A DNA stretch of 52,380 nucleotides from NCBI GenBank assembly GCA_964531735.1, contig CAZHGD010000034.1, positions 1-52,380 on the forward strand, in the 5' to 3' direction. Origin of the DNA: CAZHGD01 sp964531735. Lineage in GTDB: Bacteria; Armatimonadota; UBA10988. The translations under genes and the position numbers were made by a program. The notes under the pieces are model-generated. The model worked only from the letters and a program-made list of their open reading frames with translations. It was not told the DNA's origin and made no database searches. This document shows, piece after piece, positions 15,662 to 23,583 of the stretch. The first letter of the stretch is position 1. Each line of letters begins with the position of its first letter.

Positions 15662-17005
15662 TCAGCTCTTCGCGGCGGCCGGCTTGCCGCGTTCCTCATG
15701 TCCGGGAGCCAACTGCTTCAGCTTGCTCTCGGGCAAGCCGACGTCGTTCATGCCCTCGGGCACGTGCTCGTTCTTGTCCTTCCAGCCCCACAGTTGCCAC
15801 ATGTTGCCCGCCAGCGTCAGCACGCGCCGCCGCGACAGGCGGTCGCTGGCGTTGTGCGTGGCCGCTTCGAGCCAGGTGTCGAACGCCAGCTTGTAGTAGT
15901 CGGCCGCCTTCTCGGTGTCGCCGTCGGCCGCCGCCTTGGCGGCCTTCGTCTCGTGGATGCGCGCCTTGAAGTGCATCGCGATGGTGTCGTAGGCGTCGTC
16001 CTTCTGCCAGTCTTCCTTCAGGTAGACCAGGGCCTTGTCGGGGTCGCGGTCCTTGGTGAAGGCTTCCCAGGCCCGGACGTAGCGTTGCCGGATGGTGATG
16101 ATGGCGCCCACCGACACCGGATCGTTCTCGGCGCCGTACTTCTTGAGCGACACGTTGTACCAGAACAGCGCGCTCTCGATATCGGGGATCCGCTCGTAGG
16201 CATGGGCGATCGCGCGCTCCAGGAAGGTCGGATGCGGGTGCTCGATGGCCTTCTTGAAGTACTCCGCCGCGCGCGCGTAGTTCTGCAGCTTGTCGTAGTA
16301 GGTCCAGCCGATCTCTTGGTAGATGTCGTACCGGGTGCTGTTCCACGGCAAGCCGAGCTCGGCGAACTGGATGCCCTCGCGAATGCGCTCGGCGGCCCCG
16401 TCCGGCGTCCGCTCCTCAACGCTCATGTTGTAGGCCAGGTGCCAGCAGGTGACCGTCCAGGCCTCCACGAACTGCGGGTCGAGCGTGGTCACCAGCCGGC
16501 CGAGCGGCACGGTGCGGTAGTAGCGCCCTTCGAACCAGTTGGCGTCCGACTGCAGCCACAGCACGTTGGCCGCCGACTTGCGGAAGCCGCCGAGCAGCGC
16601 CGTGATCACGACGATGCCGACGTCTTGGAGGTTCAGCTCCTGCAGTTGGTCCAGCGGGATGCCCTGCTCGTTGAGGCTGGGCGTCACGTTGGCCACGCGC
16701 GGCAGGCTGTTGACCGCCGCCACGTACCGCAGCAGGCTCTTGCCCCACACCGTCCGCGGCAGCAGGGCGTCGATGCCCGGCACCTGCTCACCCTTCGGGT
16801 TGGTCCGGGTCACCTCGACCGGTTTCAGGTCGAGGTCGGTCAGGGCCTGCTTGACCGCCTGCACCTGGGCCGCGTCGGCCGACTTGTACATGGTCACGCG
16901 GAACGTGTTGCGCTGCACGTCGATGGCGTTCTGCACCGGGAACATCAGCCCGATACAGGCGACCATGATGATCCACGCGACAGTCCGTTCTTGTCCGTGT
17001 GTCAT
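15662..17005 (-). CDS. Membrane-anchored TPR-like protein in an ABC transporter operon
   Basis: 447 residues. One membrane helix lies near the N-terminus (about 8-26, TVAWIIMVACIGLMFPVQN) and a second hydrophobic stretch near 128-145. The C-terminal half has tetratricopeptide-like helix pairs (GWTYYDKLQNYARAAEYFKKAIE, SALFWYNVSLKKYG, EKAADYYKLAFDTWLEAA). TPR domains act as protein-binding scaffolds. The gene starts 9 bases after the ABC permease gene on the same strand, so it is probably an accessory part of that transporter or of an assembly it serves. No enzyme motif seen. Confidence 0.75.
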   Translation of the reverse strand: MTHGQERTVAWIIMVACIGLMFPVQNAIDVQRNTFRVTMYKSADAAQVQAVKQALTDLDLKPVEVTRTNPKGEQVPGIDALLPRTVWGKSLLRYVAAVNSLPRVANVTPSLNEQGIPLDQLQELNLQDVGIVVITALLGGFRKSAANVLWLQSDANWFEGRYYRTVPLGRLVTTLDPQFVEAWTVTCWHLAYNMSVEERTPDGAAERIREGIQFAELGLPWNSTRYDIYQEIGWTYYDKLQNYARAAEYFKKAIEHPHPTFLERAIAHAYERIPDIESALFWYNVSLKKYGAENDPVSVGAIITIRQRYVRAWEAFTKDRDPDKALVYLKEDWQKDDAYDTIAMHFKARIHETKAAKAAADGDTEKAADYYKLAFDTWLEAATHNASDRLSRRRVLTLAGNMWQLWGWKDKNEHVPEGMNDVGLPESKLKQLAPGHEERGKPAAAKS

Positions 17006-17014
17006 CGCGGCACC

Positions 17015-17797
17015 CTAGAATTCACGCTCGTTGAACAGGACCCAGGCCAGCGCGAGCATGAACCCGCAGTAGAGGATCGTGTAGAGGAACACGTCCTGAC
17101 CGAGGTATGGCCAGAACGGCACCCGTTGGTCGTTCAGCAACGCCGTGCGCAGGTCGAAGTTGTTGAACGCCGGCACGATCTTCGACAGAATGCCGAAGAT
17201 GACGCGCATGAACACGCTGTCGGCACGGTTGCTCAGGTAGGTCACCTGGCTGTTCACCGCGCCGATGATGTAGACGAAGCCGGTGGCGATGATGGTGAAG
17301 ACCGGCGAGGCCACCGTCGACAGCATCAACGCGGTCGCCAGCAGGATGACCGTCTGCAGGTAGACCGCCAACAGCGCCATGGGCACCATCGGGTTCAACC
17401 CGTGGACGCCCTGCGGGTGCTTGGTCACATAAGCGACCACGAAGGCCAGGCCCATCAGGATGTCGATCACCAGGATGACGGTCGCGGCGCCGAGGAACTT
17501 GCCCAGCAGGTACTGCACGCGCGACACCGGCTTCGAGAGCACGGTGAAGACCACGCGCTGGTCCACCTCGGTGGGAATCATGAAGCCGCCAAGGATGACC
17601 GCCAGGCCGAGGCCGATCATCGTGATGCCGACGAGGCCGAAGTCGACCACGAAGCGGAACTCCTCGCCGGTCGACAGGTAGGAGAAGGCCACGGAGACGC
17701 CGATCAGCATCAGGCCGAGGAGGAACACCACCAACAGCACGCGTTGGCGGATGCTCTCGCGATAGGTGGCCTTGGCGATGGCCAGAACGACATTCAT
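17015..17797 (-). CDS. ABC-2-type transporter permease
   Basis: 260 residues with about six membrane helices (VLLVVFLLGLMLIGVSVAF, GLVGITMIGLGLAVILGGF, AATVILVIDILMGLAFVVAYV, TVILLATALMLSTVASPVF, IIATGFVYIIGAV, VFLYTILYCGFMLALAWVL). The segment RESIRQRVLLV near the start and TEVDQRVVFTVLSKPVSRVQYLLGK after the second helix are typical of ABC-2 exporters. ATG 17797 overlaps the stop of the ATPase gene as ATGA, so the two subunits are coupled. Substrate unknown; the family exports polysaccharides, lipids, drugs or peptides, or drives gliding-type assemblies. Confidence 0.92.
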   Translation of the reverse strand: MNVVLAIAKATYRESIRQRVLLVVFLLGLMLIGVSVAFSYLSTGEEFRFVVDFGLVGITMIGLGLAVILGGFMIPTEVDQRVVFTVLSKPVSRVQYLLGKFLGAATVILVIDILMGLAFVVAYVTKHPQGVHGLNPMVPMALLAVYLQTVILLATALMLSTVASPVFTIIATGFVYIIGAVNSQVTYLSNRADSVFMRVIFGILSKIVPAFNNFDLRTALLNDQRVPFWPYLGQDVFLYTILYCGFMLALAWVLFNEREF

Positions 17798-18876
17798 GAC
17801 TGCGCCTCGCTTTCGTCGCTCTGCGCGTCGCCCTCGACGTCCTCGGTCGCGGCGGGCTCGGCGTCCGCCACCGCGCCGCCCTCGCGCCAGGGCTGGTCGG
17901 CCTGCGTGCGCTCGACCGCCTCCATGAACACCTCTTCCAGCGTGCGCCGCATCGGCATGACGGCGTCGACGTGGCCGCCCGCGCCCATGATGGCGTTGAT
18001 CGCTGCCGGCACGTCGGGGCCGTCGGTGACGATGACGTCGGTCGAGGGTCGGTTCTCCGAACTGCGCCGGACCGGACCGAACCGCTTCAGGTTCTCCTGC
18101 GCCTCGGCGCTCAGATCGGACGCCACCACGCGCATCTTGCCCGGCTCGGCCAGCAGTTCTTCGAGCCGGCCGTAGCGCAGCGTGCGTCCGCGGTCGAGCA
18201 GGATCACTCGGTCGCAGAGGTGCTCGATTTCGGTCAGGAAGTGGCTGCACAGAAAGACGGTCTTGCCCTGCTCCTTCATGCGCACAATGACATCACGGAT
18301 GTCGCGCGCGCCAATCGGGTCGAGGCCGCTGGTGGGTTCGTCGAGGAAGATGATATCGGGATCATTGAGCAGCGCGTGCGCCAGGCCGATGCGCTGCACC
18401 ATGCCCTTGGAGTAGTTGCGCACACGGTTCTTCGCGCGGTTGGTCATGCCGACCATGTCGAGCAACTCGGGGATGCGGCGCTTGCGCACCGCCGCGTCGA
18501 CGCCGAGCAGATTGGCATAGAAGTCGAGCAGTTCGAAGCCGTTCAGGTGACCGTAGAAGTACGGGCCATCGGGCATGAAGCCGATGCGGCGCTTGATCTG
18601 CACATCGCGTCGCGGGTTGCGGCCGAAGACGCGGACCGTGCCGCGGGTGGGGAAGATCAGCCCCATGATCAGCTTCAGCGTGGTGGTCTTGCCCGACCCG
18701 TTCGGGCCGATCATCGCGAACACCTCGCCGCGCATGACCTCCATGTTGAGGTTCGACAGCGCGGTCACGCCGGGCAGACGCAGGATGTCGGCCAGCCCCG
18801 AGGTGTAGCTCTTGCTCAGGTTCTCGGTCTTGATCACCACTTCGCCGTTGGCTACGGGTATCTCAGCCCTCGCCAT
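17794..18876 (-). CDS. ABC transporter ATP-binding protein
   Basis: 360 residues. Walker A GPNGSGKTT (57-65), Q-loop region near 100 replaced by FMPDGPYFYGHL (the D-x-P-Y type of ABC-2 exporters), signature YSKGM (155-159), Walker B IIFLDE (175-180), D-loop SGLDP and switch His in SHFLTE. Residues 240-330 form the extra C-terminal domain of CcmA/NatA-like ATPases. The last 30 residues are acidic (EDVEGDAQSDESEAQS). RBS GAGAGGAG lies before ATG 18876. It pairs with the permease that overlaps its 3' end and forms an operon with the TPR-like gene. Confidence 0.94.
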   Translation of the reverse strand: MARAEIPVANGEVVIKTENLSKSYTSGLADILRLPGVTALSNLNMEVMRGEVFAMIGPNGSGKTTTLKLIMGLIFPTRGTVRVFGRNPRRDVQIKRRIGFMPDGPYFYGHLNGFELLDFYANLLGVDAAVRKRRIPELLDMVGMTNRAKNRVRNYSKGMVQRIGLAHALLNDPDIIFLDEPTSGLDPIGARDIRDVIVRMKEQGKTVFLCSHFLTEIEHLCDRVILLDRGRTLRYGRLEELLAEPGKMRVVASDLSAEAQENLKRFGPVRRSSENRPSTDVIVTDGPDVPAAINAIMGAGGHVDAVMPMRRTLEEVFMEAVERTQADQPWREGGAVADAEPAATEDVEGDAQSDESEAQS

Positions 18877-18964
18877 ACGCAGGTCTCCTCTCGACTGTCT
18901 GTGCCCACAGGAAGCACGCTATGGTGCCACGCGCCGTACCGTGCGTTACGCCGTTATGGTGCGA

Positions 18965-20005
18965 TCACGCCGCGGCGTTCACGGTGACGACACTCTTCAG
19001 GCCCTCGGACCGGGCCATGATCGCGATGGCCGCCGGCGCCTCAGCCAACGGCACCTCCGCGGTCACCAAATCCGCCACCGGCACCCGGCCATCGGCAATC
19101 AGCGCCAACGCCTGCCGGTTCTGAGCCGGGGTGGAGCCGTGGGCGCCGACCACCAGCAGTTCCTCGTAGTGTACTCGATTGCTCGCCAGCGCGATCTCCG
19201 GGCTGCCGCTCGGCAGGCCGGCGAACCAGCTCAGCCGGCCACCACGCGCCAGCCAGCCCAGCGCCTCGACCTGCAGCGCGGCCACCGGCGCCGCCAGGAC
19301 CACCACATCGGCGCCCTCGCCGTCGGTCGCCTCGCGAATGGCGTCGCCCACCGGGCGGCCCGCGGTGTCCAGCACCTGGCCCAGTTGCAGCCGGCGGGCC
19401 TGCTCCCCACGCTCCAGCCGGGAGTCGACCAGCAACACCTGGGCCGCGCCGCGCGCCCGCGCCAGACGCGCGTGCAGGCAGCCGATCGGCCCCAGGCCGA
19501 CCACCACCACCCGGTCGCCGGCGCCGACCCCCAGCAGTTCCTGACCGTTGAGGCAACAGGCCAGCGGTTCGGCCAGCGCCGCGGAGTGATCGTCCACGCC
19601 GGCAGGCACGTCGCAGACGCTGCCCTGCGCCACCGCCTCCGGCGGCACCGCCAGGTACTCGGCGAAGGCCCCGGGCCACTGGTAGCCGATGGTCCGCAAG
19701 GTGGGGCAACGGTTCGGGCGCCCGGCCCGGCAGGCGCGGCAGGCGCCGCAGCCGACGGCCGGTGCCACCGTGACGCGCGCGCCCACCGCGACGCCGCACC
19801 GACTCTCCTGGACGAGGCCGACGACTTCGTGGCCCAGCACCTGCGGCGGCGCCACCAGAGGGTGTCCGTGGTTGACGATCTTGACATCGGTGCCACACAC
19901 CGCGCAGGCCGACACCGCCAACAGCAGACCACCTTCCGGGCAGTCCGGCACGGGCCACTCGCGGGTCACGAACTGCCCCGGTCCCTCGAAAACTCCTGCC
20001 AACAT
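18965..20005 (-). CDS. Zinc-dependent medium-chain alcohol/polyol dehydrogenase
   Basis: 346 residues. The start at ATG 20005 is set by the promoter at 20028-20057, whose -10 box covers the alternative ATG at 20029, and by GGAGG 11 bases upstream. Catalytic zinc ligands: C37 (AVCGTD), H59/E60 (LGHE) and E146 (AEPLAC). Structural zinc: C86, C89, C92 and C100 (GCGACRACRAGRPNRC). The NAD(P)-binding motif GLGPIG is at 170-175. This is the sorbitol/threonine dehydrogenase branch, oxidising a sugar alcohol or other secondary alcohol in the cytosol. Substrate not readable. Monocistronic on the minus strand. Confidence 0.93.
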   Translation of the reverse strand: MLAGVFEGPGQFVTREWPVPDCPEGGLLLAVSACAVCGTDVKIVNHGHPLVAPPQVLGHEVVGLVQESRCGVAVGARVTVAPAVGCGACRACRAGRPNRCPTLRTIGYQWPGAFAEYLAVPPEAVAQGSVCDVPAGVDDHSAALAEPLACCLNGQELLGVGAGDRVVVVGLGPIGCLHARLARARGAAQVLLVDSRLERGEQARRLQLGQVLDTAGRPVGDAIREATDGEGADVVVLAAPVAALQVEALGWLARGGRLSWFAGLPSGSPEIALASNRVHYEELLVVGAHGSTPAQNRQALALIADGRVPVADLVTAEVPLAEAPAAIAIMARSEGLKSVVTVNAAA

Positions 20006-20027
20006 CAGGGCGGACGCCTCCGCTGGC

Positions 20028-20057
20028 ATGATACGAAGTGAACCGGATCGGCGTCAA
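20028..20057 (-). promoter_or_regulatory. Sigma-70-type promoter for the zinc dehydrogenase
   Basis: On the minus strand: TTGACG (20057-20052), 18-base spacer, TATCAT (20033-20028). Transcription would begin near 20020, leaving a 15-base leader containing GGAGG before ATG 20005. Confidence 0.7.
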
Positions 20058-20121
20058 CGACGGAACTCGGTACGGACTCGCCAACGTTCTGCCCCAACGT
20101 GGTATGTCGTTCGCGGACGGT

Positions 20122-20179
20122 GACACCATCCTGACGGCTGGGGTGTCTCATCTGGCTGGGCAGCGGACACCTAGGTGTG
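20122..20179. promoter_or_regulatory. Operator-like cluster of GACACC/GGTGTC half sites
   Basis: GACACC at 20122-20127, GGTGTC at 20142-20147, GACACC at 20166-20171 and GGTGTG at 20174-20179. The last two overlap a perfect 12-base palindrome ACACCTAGGTGT (20167-20178). The cluster lies between the divergent dehydrogenase and small membrane protein genes and could bind a dimeric regulator. No regulator gene is adjacent. Confidence 0.4.
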
Positions 20180-20233
20180 CCGCCGAGCGTAAAGAGCGGC
20201 CGCGATGAGCCGATGGCGGAATGGGAGACGGCG

Positions 20234-20593
20234 ATGGCCCACAACGGACTGAGCAATGATACGGGCAGCGCCAGCGGCGGGCGTCTGGTGATCGGCATCC
20301 TCGCCGCGATGACCGTGCTGACCTTGGGCAGCGTGCTGCCGGCCGTCAAGAACTGCTGGCCACTGTTCGCCGGCACCATCTTCGTCTGCGGCATGTGGGT
20401 GGGACGCAACCTGACCGCACTGCGACCCATCTACGAGCTGTGGCGGCAACGCGACCGCGCCCGGCGCGCGCAGCGCCGTAACCGCGCCGCGGCGGCCAAC
20501 CGGCCGGCTGCTGACCCGCCGGCCGCCGCCGAGCCGGCACCGGGCAAGTCCGAGAGCCCCGCGGAGCGCCGCGAGCGCCAGCGCGCCGCCTGA
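20234..20593 (+). CDS. Small two-helix membrane protein, unknown
   Basis: 119 residues from ATG 20234, which has GGGAG six to seven bases upstream; in-frame ATGs at 20177 and 20213 have weaker sites. Two hydrophobic segments (RLVIGILAAMTVLTLGSVLPAV and PLFAGTIFVCGMWVG) are followed by a strongly basic, Ala/Pro-rich cytoplasmic tail (RQRDRARRAQRRNRAAAA). I do not recognise a family. It ends 2 bases before the convergent DUF6785 gene. The position opposite the operator-like cluster suggests regulated expression. Confidence 0.65.
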   Translation: MAHNGLSNDTGSASGGRLVIGILAAMTVLTLGSVLPAVKNCWPLFAGTIFVCGMWVGRNLTALRPIYELWRQRDRARRAQRRNRAAAANRPAADPPAAAEPAPGKSESPAERRERQRAA

Positions 20594-20595
20594 CC

Positions 20596-22524
20596 TCAGA
20601 TGAAGATCTTGTAGGTGACCTGCCCGATCAGCGGGCCAATGATCGCCCACACCGAGCCGGTCACGTAGTCACCCAGAATCAGCCCCAGCGCGAACGGAAT
20701 GCCCCGCCGGTAGAGCTTCATGCCGCCCGCTCGCAGCACGCCGGCTTTCAGCACCCAGGCCACGAACACCGCGAACCAGAAGTAGTCCATCGCGAAGCTG
20801 ACGGCCAGCGGATAGCCCGCGGGATGGAACGGCCACCACAGGTACTGCCGCCGCATGGCGTTGCAGAACACGGTGAACGCGAAGCCACCAACCAGCCAGG
20901 CCACGCCACGCACGTCGGTGCGCTGCGGCATCTCCAGCCAGCGGCTCAGGTCCTGGTAACTCTCTTCGCCCACCCAGCGCTTGAAGCCCATGCACTGCGC
21001 CGCCGCACCGCTGGTGTAGCAGACGCGCAGGTTGCTCCAACTGGCGAAGACCAGGCTCACCACCGTCACCAGCAGGATGGCCCAGACCAGCCGGCGCGCC
21101 TGCATCCGGTCGCCTTCGGCCATCTTGAAGGCTTCCAACTGCGGCGGCATCGGGTGACAGCGGTAGCAGCGGTTGAACCAGTAGGAGGTGGCGAACCAGG
21201 TCAGCTCCTGTGGCCCGAAGCCTGAAGTGCCGAACAGCATCATCATGATGCGGCGCGGGTTGACGAAGTAGATCTCGTGCGGCGCGCCGAGTTCGGCACG
21301 GACGCGCGTCATCGCCAGGCTCAACAGGAAGTACAGCACCCAGAAGAACAGCGCGGTACCCACGCCGACGCCGAACAGACCGGTCCACCAGACCAGGTAC
21401 GCGAGGCCCAGCACCAGGCCGACCACCGCGACCCGGTAGGACAGCGGCTCCGGATGATCGGTGCCACGCGCCACCTGCCGGCCGACGTCGGCCAGGTAGT
21501 GCCGCGCGCCCCACAGCGCGATGAACGCCAGCGCCAGCCAGCTCCCCGCGCTCTGCTCGGGCAGGTTCGGGAAGAACCGGCCGGTGTCACCGCCCATCAG
21601 GCCGCCGACGATCTGCTGGACCATGCGCACGACATAGAAGAACCAGCACGAGAAGCCGAGGTCGAGCGGCAGGAAGTAGAACAGGCCGATCATGAACGGG
21701 TAGAACGAGATGTTCGCCCAGCCCACGTAGCTCCACGGCCGGCCGGGCAGGTACTGGTGCAGGTCGGTCTGCTTGACGTTGACGGCCGGCACCGACGGGA
21801 TGATCAGGTGCAGGCCCGACAGCGTGCCGATCACCAGCGGGATGGCGAAGCCCGCCCACAGCGCCCGGCTGGCCAGCAGGCTGCGCCCGAGGTCGTCGGT
21901 CAGCGCCACGGGCAACTGCACGATGGGATAGGTCAGCTTCTCGTTCTCGGTCCATTGCCGCCGGACGATGATGTTCAGGCAGAGCATCACCGCCACCGTC
22001 ACCACGGTCACCTGGCCCCACATCAGCAGCGGCACCGCCCAGGCCTGCCAGACGGCCGGCGTCAGCAGCGCGTTGCCCTCGTAGAACCCCTTGAGCACCT
22101 CCGGATTGCGCACGCCGATCCAGCGCGGCAGGTACTGGAAGAAGCGCTGCTCCCACTTGTTCTCGGGCGTGGCAAACCGGAACGGGTGTGAGGCCGCGCC
22201 GAAGAAGTTCTGCCACATGTCGTGCCCGGCGATGGTGCACGAGATGACCACCATCACGTAGGTGGCCAGCAGTTCTCCCTGGCTCAGGGCCCATCGCGGG
22301 CGGATCCTCGCCAGCAGCAGGTTGAGCAGCACGAGGCTGAACAGGATGAACACCGGCGTGACGAACAGCGGCAGCTCGCACCCGTCGAGCGAGTACCAAC
22401 GGACCTCGACAACGGTCACCCAGGCGATGTTGATGGGCACCAGCACCAGGGCGATCAGCACTGCGCGCCAGGTAACGCCGGGATCGCGGCGCGCCGGAAC
22501 AGCTTGGTCTACGGGCTCGGACAT
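20596..22524 (-). CDS. DUF6785-type polytopic membrane protein
   Basis: 642 residues, about 14 hydrophobic segments. N-terminal motif VLIALVLVPINIAWVTVVEV, then GELLATYVMVVISCTIAGHDM, ENEKLTYPIVQLP, GAPHEIYFVNPRRIMMML and the C-terminal RGIPFALGLILGDYVTGSVWAIIG identify the DUF6784/DUF6785 family, frequent in Armatimonadota, Planctomycetota and relatives and of unknown function; the shape suggests a transporter, with a distant likeness to oligopeptide-transporter topology. ATG 22524 is preferred over GTG 22533 because the predicted -10 box (22537-22532) covers the GTG and sits 7 bases from the ATG, implying a leaderless mRNA. Divergent from a prepilin-like gene. Confidence 0.85.
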   Translation of the reverse strand: MSEPVDQAVPARRDPGVTWRAVLIALVLVPINIAWVTVVEVRWYSLDGCELPLFVTPVFILFSLVLLNLLLARIRPRWALSQGELLATYVMVVISCTIAGHDMWQNFFGAASHPFRFATPENKWEQRFFQYLPRWIGVRNPEVLKGFYEGNALLTPAVWQAWAVPLLMWGQVTVVTVAVMLCLNIIVRRQWTENEKLTYPIVQLPVALTDDLGRSLLASRALWAGFAIPLVIGTLSGLHLIIPSVPAVNVKQTDLHQYLPGRPWSYVGWANISFYPFMIGLFYFLPLDLGFSCWFFYVVRMVQQIVGGLMGGDTGRFFPNLPEQSAGSWLALAFIALWGARHYLADVGRQVARGTDHPEPLSYRVAVVGLVLGLAYLVWWTGLFGVGVGTALFFWVLYFLLSLAMTRVRAELGAPHEIYFVNPRRIMMMLFGTSGFGPQELTWFATSYWFNRCYRCHPMPPQLEAFKMAEGDRMQARRLVWAILLVTVVSLVFASWSNLRVCYTSGAAAQCMGFKRWVGEESYQDLSRWLEMPQRTDVRGVAWLVGGFAFTVFCNAMRRQYLWWPFHPAGYPLAVSFAMDYFWFAVFVAWVLKAGVLRAGGMKLYRRGIPFALGLILGDYVTGSVWAIIGPLIGQVTYKIFI

Positions 22525-22531
22525 GCGCCGC

Positions 22532-22561
22532 ACGATACCACGGCCGGCGCCAGGCGGGCAA
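22532..22561 (-). promoter_or_regulatory. Promoter of the DUF6785 gene (leaderless arrangement)
   Basis: Minus strand TTGCCC (22561-22556), 18-base spacer, TATCGT (22537-22532), then 7 bases to ATG 22524. The predicted first transcribed base coincides with the start codon and there is no ribosome site. Confidence 0.6.
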
Positions 22562-22592
22562 GCCGTCGTACCACCGGCTGGTCGACGCCGAC

Positions 22593-22621
22593 TTGATGGG
22601 CGTCGGCCGACGTGGTACAGA
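22593..22621 (+). promoter_or_regulatory. Promoter of the first prepilin-like gene
   Basis: TTGATG (22593-22598), 17-base spacer, TACAGA (22616-22621). The leader of about 35 bases includes GGAGG (22651-22655) before ATG 22663. It is back to back with the DUF6785 promoter, 31 bases apart. Confidence 0.6.
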
Positions 22622-22662
22622 GCCTTCAGGACCGATTCGGCCGTGTCGCTGGAGGACCACCC

Positions 22663-23331
22663 ATGTCACCGCGTTGCCGCCGCCGTTCGGCGTTCACTCT
22701 GATCGAGCTGCTGGTGGTGATCGCCATCATCGCCATCCTCGCCGCCATTCTGTTCCCGGTCTTCGCGCGGGCCCGTGAGAAGGCGCGCACCACCTCGTGT
22801 CTGTCCAACCTGAAGCAGATCGGCCTGTCGCTCGGCATGTACATCGGCGACTATGACGAGACCTGGCCGACGATGCAGGTGTTCGGGCCGTGCGCCGACT
22901 ACAACTCGGCGCCCTGGTCGTGCCTGGGCACCTACGGCGGCATCGCCTCGCTGCTGACGCCGTATGTGAAGAACATCCAGCTCTTCCGCTGCCCGAGCGA
23001 CAGCGCCGCCACGACCACGAATCCGGGCGACTACACGTCGTACGAGTACCGCTGGTGCATCGGCGACTACACGCGCATCAACCGGCTGATCGAGGCCGAC
23101 TTCTGCCGTCCCGCGGAGCAGGTCGTCTACCACGAGAAGTCGGACTGGCACTATGGCCGCTACGGCCTCTACCAGCTCCAGCCGGGCGTGGGCATACCCA
23201 TGTGCAACGCCATCTACGCCGACCACCACGCCAAGCTCTGGAAGCTCCGCGGGCTCGGCGGCACCTGGGTCTACGACGCCCATTGGTTCTACTACGTCAA
23301 CGGCGGCGACCCGCGGTACGGCTACGACTAA
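22663..23331 (+). CDS. Prepilin-like protein (type IV N-terminal methylation motif, DUF1559-like)
   Basis: 222 residues. The start is fixed by GGAGG seven bases before ATG 22663. The leader RCRRRSA is followed by FTLIELLVVIAIIAILAAIL, with the conserved Glu at +5, and by FARAREKAR and SCLSNLKQIGLSLGMY. This is the class III signal of type II secretion pseudopilins or type IV pilins, cut by a prepilin peptidase. The C-terminal head (YHEKSDW, NAIYADHHAKLW) fits the DUF1559-like family that is greatly expanded in Armatimonadota and Planctomycetota. Location: inner membrane or surface fibre. A second copy lies at 49169-49825. No peptidase or pilus ATPase is nearby. Confidence 0.92.
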   Translation: MSPRCRRRSAFTLIELLVVIAIIAILAAILFPVFARAREKARTTSCLSNLKQIGLSLGMYIGDYDETWPTMQVFGPCADYNSAPWSCLGTYGGIASLLTPYVKNIQLFRCPSDSAATTTNPGDYTSYEYRWCIGDYTRINRLIEADFCRPAEQVVYHEKSDWHYGRYGLYQLQPGVGIPMCNAIYADHHAKLWKLRGLGGTWVYDAHWFYYVNGGDPRYGYD

Positions 23332-23530
23332 TACTGCACCAGACTATCTGCTGACCACACTCCAGCTTGCCCTGAATAGCGGCGGAGCCGCGTATCGAAG
23401 GGCCGCCAGCCGGTGCTGGTCCGCCGATGCCCCCTCGGTACGGCGCTACGCGCCTACTCGGGGCAGGCCCGAGGAATGGGCCGGAATCACTGTGTGGTCT
23501 GGTACCAGGCACTGCCGACCGGCCGCCGGC

Positions 23531-23560
23531 TTGTCGGCGGGCGCGCGCGTGGTCTACACT
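23531..23560 (+). promoter_or_regulatory. Promoter of the large glycoside hydrolase gene
   Basis: TTGTCG (23531-23536), 18-base spacer, TACACT (23555-23560). A leader of about 16 bases carries GAGGGAG before ATG 23584. The rest of the 252-base gap (23332-23530) holds no gene; only a short palindrome CTGGTACCAG at 23499-23508 stands out. Confidence 0.55.
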
Positions 23561-23583
23561 CGCCGGTGAGGGAGCGAGTGCCC

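Noticed and set aside
13661..18175. 1504-codon open frame on the plus strand
   Set aside because: It runs antisense through the SLOG, TPR and ABC genes; its translation is Arg/Ala/His-rich low complexity with no motif. An artefact of high GC.
20006..20029. Dehydrogenase start at ATG 20029
   Set aside because: That ATG is part of the -10 box TATCAT; the GGAGG site serves ATG 20005.
23332..23530. Possible gene or attachment site in the gap before the large hydrolase
   Set aside because: Only the short palindrome CTGGTACCAG (23499-23508); no start with a ribosome site and no repeat pair.
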